Source: Ruminococcus_C sp963590855
Lineage (GTDB): Bacteria; Bacillota; Clostridia; Oscillospirales; Ruminococcaceae
Direction: 5' to 3'
DNA: 64,000 nucleotides
Assembly (NCBI GenBank): GCA_963590855.1
Contig: CAVAQT010000011.1
Location: 11,564 to 75,563 of the forward strand
Shown here: positions 59,772 through 64,000 of the stretch, piece by piece
Position numbering within the stretch: position 1 is the first letter of the stretch
How the letters are laid out: each line of letters opens with the position of its first letter
The notes under the pieces: model-generated
Seen by the model: the letters and a program-made list of their open reading frames with translations, nothing else
What the model was told of the DNA's origin: nothing
The model's database searches: none
Position numbers and translations under genes: made by a program

Positions 59772-61028
59772 TTATTTCTCTTCCGGATGTTCCTCTTCCG
59801 GCGGTGTGACCTCCAGACGGATGGTACAGATGGTCTGGTTGTCCACTTCCAGTACTGTGAAGTGGAATGCACCGTCTGAAACAGTTTCACCTGCGGTGGG
59901 AATGTGTCCCAGCAGTTCCATGACCCAGCCGCCGATGGTGGTGCACTCCGTCTCCGGCACTTTCGCCGGAGCATCTTCTTCGTCCAGTGCGGCACAGACA
60001 TCGCTGACGCTGAATGTACCTGCTACGGTATAAGTGTGGGGTGCTGTTTTCTGAAATTCATGCACCACCTCGTCGCTTTCGTCGTAGATTTCGCCAACCA
60101 GCTGTTCGATGATGTCCTCCAGAGTCACCATGCCCTTTGTGCCGCCGTATTGGTCTACCACAATGGCGAGGTGCGTCTTGGCATGCTGCATATCCCGAAG
60201 AATATCGCTGATGCGCTTGGTATCCGGGACGTAGATCACGTTTTGGGTAATTTCCGCCAGGGAGTCGAACTCGCCGCACATAAGCCGGAAAAAGTCCTTG
60301 TTGGTAATCATGCCGATGATGTTGTCCATGTCCTTTTCATACACCGGGAACCGGGAAAAATGACTGTTCAGGAACAACTGCTTTGCTTCTTCGACAGTGG
60401 CGTCAGAGGAAAGCGCAACCATCCGGACACGGGGGATCAAAATCTCACTGACAGAGGTCTCGTCGAATTGCAGGGCGGAGATTACCAGATCGCTCTCCTG
60501 TTCTTCCAGAACGCCTTCCTCTTCAATTTCGTCAATGATGTATTTCAGCTCGTCCTCTGTGACGCTGGGTGCATCCTCCTTGGACACAAATGCCCGGGAG
60601 AGCACGCCGAACAGCAGCACAAAAGGTGTCATCAGCAGCGTGAACTTGGAGAGAATGCCGCCCAGTGCCAATGCAAGCTTGTCCGCATGGGATTTTGCAT
60701 AGGACTTCGGCAGCACTTCGCCGAAGGTCAGTACCAGAATGGTCATGACAATGGTCGAGATGGCTGCACCGGCTGAGCCGAAATGCGCCGTGAAGAAAAT
60801 GGTAGCCAGCGAGGATGCGCCGATGTTTACCACGTTGTTTCCCACCAGAATGGCGGTCAGCGCCTGTTCATAGCGGTTAGCGATATCCAGCGCTTTTGCG
60901 GCGCGTTTGTCTCCGGAGTCCGCCATGTGCTTCAGGCGGATCTTGTTGACACATGCGAAAGCCGTTTCTGTACTGGAAAACAATGCAGAAAAAGCGACGA
61001 GAATCAGGATCGGTATGACGTAAACCAA
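59772..61028 (-). CDS. CorC/HlyC family CBS-domain membrane protein
   Basis: About 418 residues: DUF21/CNNM membrane domain (about 1-175, with SALFSSTETAFACVNKIRLKHM and AILVGNNVVNIGASSLA), two CBS domains (about 195-320, with VRMVALSSDATVEEA and VVDQYGGTKGMVTLEDIIEQLVGEI) and a C-terminal CorC_HlyC domain. Relatives export Mg2+ or Co2+. Start placed at TTG 61028 (minus), 7 nt after GGGAGGA and fitting the family N-terminus; an upstream ATG at 61106 lacks a ribosome binding site. Confidence 0.9.
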   Translation of the reverse strand: MVYVIPILILVAFSALFSSTETAFACVNKIRLKHMADSGDKRAAKALDIANRYEQALTAILVGNNVVNIGASSLATIFFTAHFGSAGAAISTIVMTILVLTFGEVLPKSYAKSHADKLALALGGILSKFTLLMTPFVLLFGVLSRAFVSKEDAPSVTEDELKYIIDEIEEEGVLEEQESDLVISALQFDETSVSEILIPRVRMVALSSDATVEEAKQLFLNSHFSRFPVYEKDMDNIIGMITNKDFFRLMCGEFDSLAEITQNVIYVPDTKRISDILRDMQHAKTHLAIVVDQYGGTKGMVTLEDIIEQLVGEIYDESDEVVHEFQKTAPHTYTVAGTFSVSDVCAALDEEDAPAKVPETECTTIGGWVMELLGHIPTAGETVSDGAFHFTVLEVDNQTICTIRLEVTPPEEEHPEEK

Positions 61029-61108
61029 AAGTAGTTCCTCCCAATGGAATCGAGACAGCCGGCTTCGTGTGCGGCTGCCGTGAAATGTGTGATATTCATT
61101 TAACATAT

Positions 61109-61137
61109 ATCATACCATAAAATTTGAAAAGAATCAA
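61109..61137 (-). promoter_or_regulatory. Promoter of the CorC/HlyC gene
   Basis: On the minus strand TTGATT (61132-61137) and TATGAT (61109-61114) with 17 bp spacing. The transcript would start near 61102, after the upstream ATG at 61106, supporting the TTG start. Confidence 0.65.
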
Positions 61138-61176
61138 GAGAAAGTGCAGAAATGAGTCAAAAAAGAGGTTATTTTT

Positions 61177-61683
61177 ATGTTAAAAGCAATTCGTTGGATC
61201 ATTGACCATATGCCGAAGCCGATCCAGAAGCTCTGGTATGCTCACGAGTCCGTCTGGATGTACATATTTGTCGGCGGTCTGACTACTGTCGTCTCGCTGA
61301 TTTTTCAGATTTTGCCTACAGCGCTGTTTAATCAGCTTCACATGGCGAACTGGCTGAACACCGGGCTGTCCACGACGATCTCCTGGATATTTGCGGTGAC
61401 CTTTGCCTTTTTCACCAACAAGAAGTATGTGTTCCAGAGCGTGACCGATACCCGCGCGGCGTTCTGGCGGGAACTGTATATGTTCTACGGCGCACGGGCG
61501 GTGACCTATTTCCTGGAGCTTGCCATCATGGAGGGCGGCAACCACTTTTTCGCCACCGTGGACGGCGAGATCGTCGCGTGGCGGTCGCTGCTGGTGAAGA
61601 TTGCGGCGCAGGTCGTGATCCTGGTGCTGAACTACATTTTCAGCAAACTGGTCATCTTTCAGAAAAAAGAAAAGACGGAATAA
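61177..61683 (+). CDS. GtrA family membrane protein
   Basis: 168 residues with four membrane segments and the GtrA pattern WMYIFVGGLTTVVSLIFQ, ISWIFAVTFAFFTNKKYVFQS and LLVKIAAQVVILVLNYIFSKLVIF. GtrA-type proteins move lipid-linked sugars across the membrane or help glycosyltransferases; no glycosyltransferase is adjacent here. GC-rich third positions compared with upstream genes. Confidence 0.88.
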   Translation: MLKAIRWIIDHMPKPIQKLWYAHESVWMYIFVGGLTTVVSLIFQILPTALFNQLHMANWLNTGLSTTISWIFAVTFAFFTNKKYVFQSVTDTRAAFWRELYMFYGARAVTYFLELAIMEGGNHFFATVDGEIVAWRSLLVKIAAQVVILVLNYIFSKLVIFQKKEKTE

Positions 61684-61742
61684 AACTGTATAATCCAAAG
61701 CGTCTCTGTACATACTATCCGTATGAAAGGAGGCGCTTTTTC

Positions 61743-62426
61743 ATGAGTGTCGTTCTCATCCGTTCGCTGATCCTATACATTGTGGTGATTTTCGGGGTGC
61801 GCCTGATGGGTAAGCGCCAGCTTGGCGAGCTGCAGCCCTCTGAGCTGGTCATTACGATCCTGATCTCCAACATCGCCACGCTGCCCCTGGAGGACACCAG
61901 CATCCCCCTGGTTCTGGGGATTTTGCCGATACTGACACTGGTGTGCTTCGAGGTCGTCATTTCCTGGCTGACTCTGAAATCTCTGCGGATGCGCCGCGTC
62001 ATCTCCGGGCGGCCGAAAATCATTGTCCGGGACGGACAGATCGAACAGGCGACCATGCGCGACCTGCGGCTGTCGGTGGATGACCTGATGACGGCGCTCC
62101 GGCAGCAGCAGGTGTTCGACATCAGCCAGGTGCAGTTCGCCGTGATGGAGACCACAGGCACGATCTCCGTCTATCTCAAGGCGGCGTGCCAGCCGCTGAC
62201 GCCGGAGGACATCTCACTGAAAAAGGCGGCGCAGAATCCGCCCATCGCGGTGATACAGGACGGCAGAGTCATGGAAAAGTCCCTGGCGATGCTGGGGAAA
62301 AACCAGACCTGGTTAGAGCAGAAGCTGGCGGAGCACCGCCTGACGGAAAAGCAGGTGTTTCTCATGCTCAGTGATGCGGAGGGAACTTGTACGGTGATTC
62401 CGAAGAAACGGGGGGATGCGGCGTGA
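61743..62426 (+). CDS. DUF421 (YetF-like) membrane protein
   Basis: 227 residues. Three membrane segments at the start (LIRSLILYIVVIFGVRLMGKRQLGELQPSELVITILISN is the DUF421 signature), then a cytoplasmic domain of mixed strands with GRPKIIVRDGQI and LRLSVDDLMTALRQQ. Sporulation-linked relatives exist (SpoVA region YetF). ATG 61743 follows AAAGGAGG. The stop overlaps the next start (GTGA). Confidence 0.87.
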   Translation: MSVVLIRSLILYIVVIFGVRLMGKRQLGELQPSELVITILISNIATLPLEDTSIPLVLGILPILTLVCFEVVISWLTLKSLRMRRVISGRPKIIVRDGQIEQATMRDLRLSVDDLMTALRQQQVFDISQVQFAVMETTGTISVYLKAACQPLTPEDISLKKAAQNPPIAVIQDGRVMEKSLAMLGKNQTWLEQKLAEHRLTEKQVFLMLSDAEGTCTVIPKKRGDAA

Positions 62427-62797
62427 ATCGTGTGAAACTGGGGTGTGCGATCCTGTTGGCGCTGGTGCTGCTCAGCGGCAGTGCGGCGTGGTTGGTGCGG
62501 TCGGAGACAAGCCGCCTTTTGGAGCAGCTGGACACGCTCCGGGACGCGGCAAAGGCGTCGCCAGAGGAAGCGGAGCAGGCGTATCAGGACTTCTACGAGC
62601 AGTGGGAAAAGTCCGAGCGGCGGCTGAATCTGGTGGTATGGCGGGACAAGGTCGTGCAGATCGACGTGACGGTCGCCCACCTGACGCCGATGCTCGGGGC
62701 GGACTGCGACGAGCTGGAGTCGGAGCTGTCGGAGGCGCGGATGTGGATTCAGCGCCTGGGCGAAAGCGAAATGCCCTTTTGGTGGAACATTTTGTAA
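62423..62797 (+). CDS. DUF4363 family protein
   Basis: 124 residues: one N-terminal membrane helix (about 5-24: LGCAILLALVLLSGSAAWLV) and an outside helical domain (EQAYQDFYEQWEKSERRLNLVVWRDK), fitting DUF4363, which accompanies DUF421 genes in Clostridia. Start GTG 62423 overlaps the preceding stop by 4 nt; GGGGGATG provides the ribosome binding site. Function unknown. Confidence 0.82.
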   Translation: MNRVKLGCAILLALVLLSGSAAWLVRSETSRLLEQLDTLRDAAKASPEEAEQAYQDFYEQWEKSERRLNLVVWRDKVVQIDVTVAHLTPMLGADCDELESELSEARMWIQRLGESEMPFWWNIL

Positions 62798-62810
62798 AAA
62801 CGAGTGGTAC

Positions 62811-62841
62811 AGTCTCCTTTGGATAAAAGGGGACTTTTTTG
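62811..62841 (+). terminator. Terminator after the DUF4363 gene
   Basis: AGTCTCCTTT at 62811-62820 pairs with AAAGGGGACT at 62826-62835 and runs into six T residues. Confidence 0.9.
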
Positions 62842-62974
62842 TGAAAGTTTATATATTGTTCATGATATAGTATACGAATTATGCGTATTTTTGCTTTTCA
62901 TTTTGATATAATAAATATTGTTGTAAATGGTTGTATTTTACACCATGATATGTTTTAAAAAGGAGTTTGCAGGA

Positions 62975-64000
62975 ATGAAGAGGATGAAGAAATTTTTGGC
63001 GGGAATGATTGCTGGGGTAATGTGTGCTGGGGTTTTGCCGTTGGCGGCGGTGTCGTTTCCGGAAATGGCGCTTTCTGTCAGTGCGGAAGATTTGACGTAT
63101 GGCAGACTGTCTTACGATGAGAATGCCGATGGTACGATCAAAATCACTGATTGTGATGAAAGTGCTTCTGGAAAATTGGAGATCCCGGCAGAAATTGATG
63201 GAAAGCCGGTAACGGAAATTGCAGCGAATGCTTTCTATAACTGTAAAAGCTTATCTGAAATTGTAATTCCAGATAGTGTAACAAGCATTGGGGATTCTAC
63301 TTTTTCTTACTGTGCTAATTTATCCGAAATCGTAATTCCAGAAAATGTAATGAGTATTGGATCTACTGCTTTTTTGAGTTGTACTAGTTTATCTGAAATC
63401 GTAATTCCAGATAGTGTAACAAGCATTGGATCATATTCATTTTCTGGGTGTGATTCATTAGAAAAAATCACAATTTCAAATAGTGAGATAAGCATCGGAG
63501 AAAATTCTTTTAAAGGTACTCCGTGGCTAGAAAAACAAAAAAAAGAGAATACATTTGTTATCGTGAATAATATACTAATTGATGGACAAATGTGCTCGGG
63601 CGATGTAAAAATTCCAAATACAGTAACCAATATTGCAGGAGGTGCTTTTTATGATAATTCTGAATTAACTAAGCTTGAAATTCCGGAAAGCGTAAAAAAG
63701 ATAAGTGATAATATGTGCCAAGATTGTATTAATTTGACTGAAGTGGCTATTCCAGATGAGGTGGTGGAAATCGGAAAATCTGCTTTTGAAAGTTGCACTT
63801 CTCTGACAAAGATCAATCTTTCGGATAACATAACCAGTATAGGCAAGTATGCATTTCGATGTTGTATTAGTTTGACTGAGATCGAACTTCCAAGTAAAAT
63901 AACAAAAATTGAACGAAGTGTATTCAATGTGTGTTGTAAATTGACTTCAATTGTGATTCCAGATGGTGTGACTAGTATTGAGGAAGAAGCATTTAAAAGT
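62975..64000 (+). CDS. Secreted BspA-like leucine-rich repeat protein (3' end outside window)
   Basis: 342 codons visible, open to the window end. Signal peptide (about 1-36: MKRMKKFLAGMIAGVMCAGVLPLA... ending VSAED), a strand-rich start, then LRR_5/BspA repeats of about 23 residues of the type SLSEIVIPDSVTSIGDSTFSYC. At least eleven repeats are visible, with one non-repeat stretch near 63530-63610 (NTFVIVNNILIDGQMC). Such proteins are surface or secreted binding proteins. AAAGGAG precedes the ATG. The stretch is distinctly AT-rich. A TATAAT stands at 62907-62912 with no good -35. Confidence 0.9.
   Translation, partial: MKRMKKFLAGMIAGVMCAGVLPLAAVSFPEMALSVSAEDLTYGRLSYDENADGTIKITDCDESASGKLEIPAEIDGKPVTEIAANAFYNCKSLSEIVIPDSVTSIGDSTFSYCANLSEIVIPENVMSIGSTAFLSCTSLSEIVIPDSVTSIGSYSFSGCDSLEKITISNSEISIGENSFKGTPWLEKQKKENTFVIVNNILIDGQMCSGDVKIPNTVTNIAGGAFYDNSELTKLEIPESVKKISDNMCQDCINLTEVAIPDEVVEIGKSAFESCTSLTKINLSDNITSIGKYAFRCCISLTEIELPSKITKIERSVFNVCCKLTSIVIPDGVTSIEEEAFKS

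Noticed and set aside
1..64000. tRNA, rRNA, insertion sequences or phage genes
   Set aside because: No transposase, integrase or phage motif was found in any frame, and the intergenic gaps show no tRNA cloverleaf; this is from reading only, not from a search program.

Overview
The window looks like a chromosomal stretch from a Ruminococcus-like member of the Oscillospiraceae (class Clostridia). The clues are a spoIIR sporulation gene, a SCIFF peptide with its radical SAM maturase (a Clostridia hallmark), a secreted protein ending in a type I dockerin (cellulosome-type anchoring), a fermentative pyruvate formate-lyase locus, and strong AGGAGG ribosome binding sites with TTGACA/TATAAT promoters at 17 bp spacing. 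Most of it is housekeeping DNA; no tRNA, rRNA, CRISPR array, insertion sequence or prophage was seen.

Layout. 1-546: 3' part of spoIIR. 598-1959: infC-rpmI-rplT, with its own promoter, a leader containing a terminator-like hairpin, and a rare ATC start for IF3. 2057-8645: an rRNA methyltransferase, dprA, topA, trmFO and plsX. 8659-16264: rnc, an Elp3-like radical SAM gene, a C39-like cysteine peptidase, smc and ftsY (with 18 copies of an acidic hexapeptide). 16267-20122: rdgB, yhbY, nadD, yqeK, an LCP ligase and rsfS. 20134-20390: a dense row of hairpins with no gene. 20423-24328: two small membrane-linked unknowns, leuS and rpsU with a folded leader. 24481-30791: yqeG, aroQ, an aminopeptidase, a DUF1877 gene, efp, a CD1247-type gene and the nfnAB electron-bifurcating pair. 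30837-33642: yajC, a TIGR04086 membrane gene, scfA and scfB. 33722-38282 (minus): folD, lgt and a YfmH/YfmF-type M16 pair. 38668-42027: aroB-aroA-aroC, then a DUF4364 gene. 42862-48295: gdhA and a phosphoglycolate phosphatase (minus), the dockerin protein, an SPFH protein and a NERD nuclease (plus). 48477-54602: a LacI-type sensor fused to GGDEF, an Rrf2 regulator and mnmA (minus), an SLC13-like permease, and an S66 carboxypeptidase (minus). 54988-58505: the pyruvate formate-lyase locus. 58625-61028: corA, preceded by a short leader ORF, facing a CorC/HlyC protein. 61177-62797: gtrA-like, DUF421 and DUF4363 genes. 62975-64000: start of an AT-rich BspA-like leucine-rich repeat surface protein that runs off the window.

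Two observations stand out. First, pyruvate formate-lyase is encoded in pieces: a 695-residue core with the catalytic Cys-Cys pair, a separate 79-residue glycyl-radical subunit, and between them a well-translated 69-residue acidic protein with three cysteines and no recognised family; the activase follows. Second, the corA gene is preceded by a 31-codon ORF with a strong ribosome binding site whose N-terminus, MNADPYPLP, shares the DPxPLP core of the enterobacterial magnesium-sensing leader peptide MgtL (MEPDPTPLP). This suggests a magnesium-sensing leader peptide in a Firmicute.
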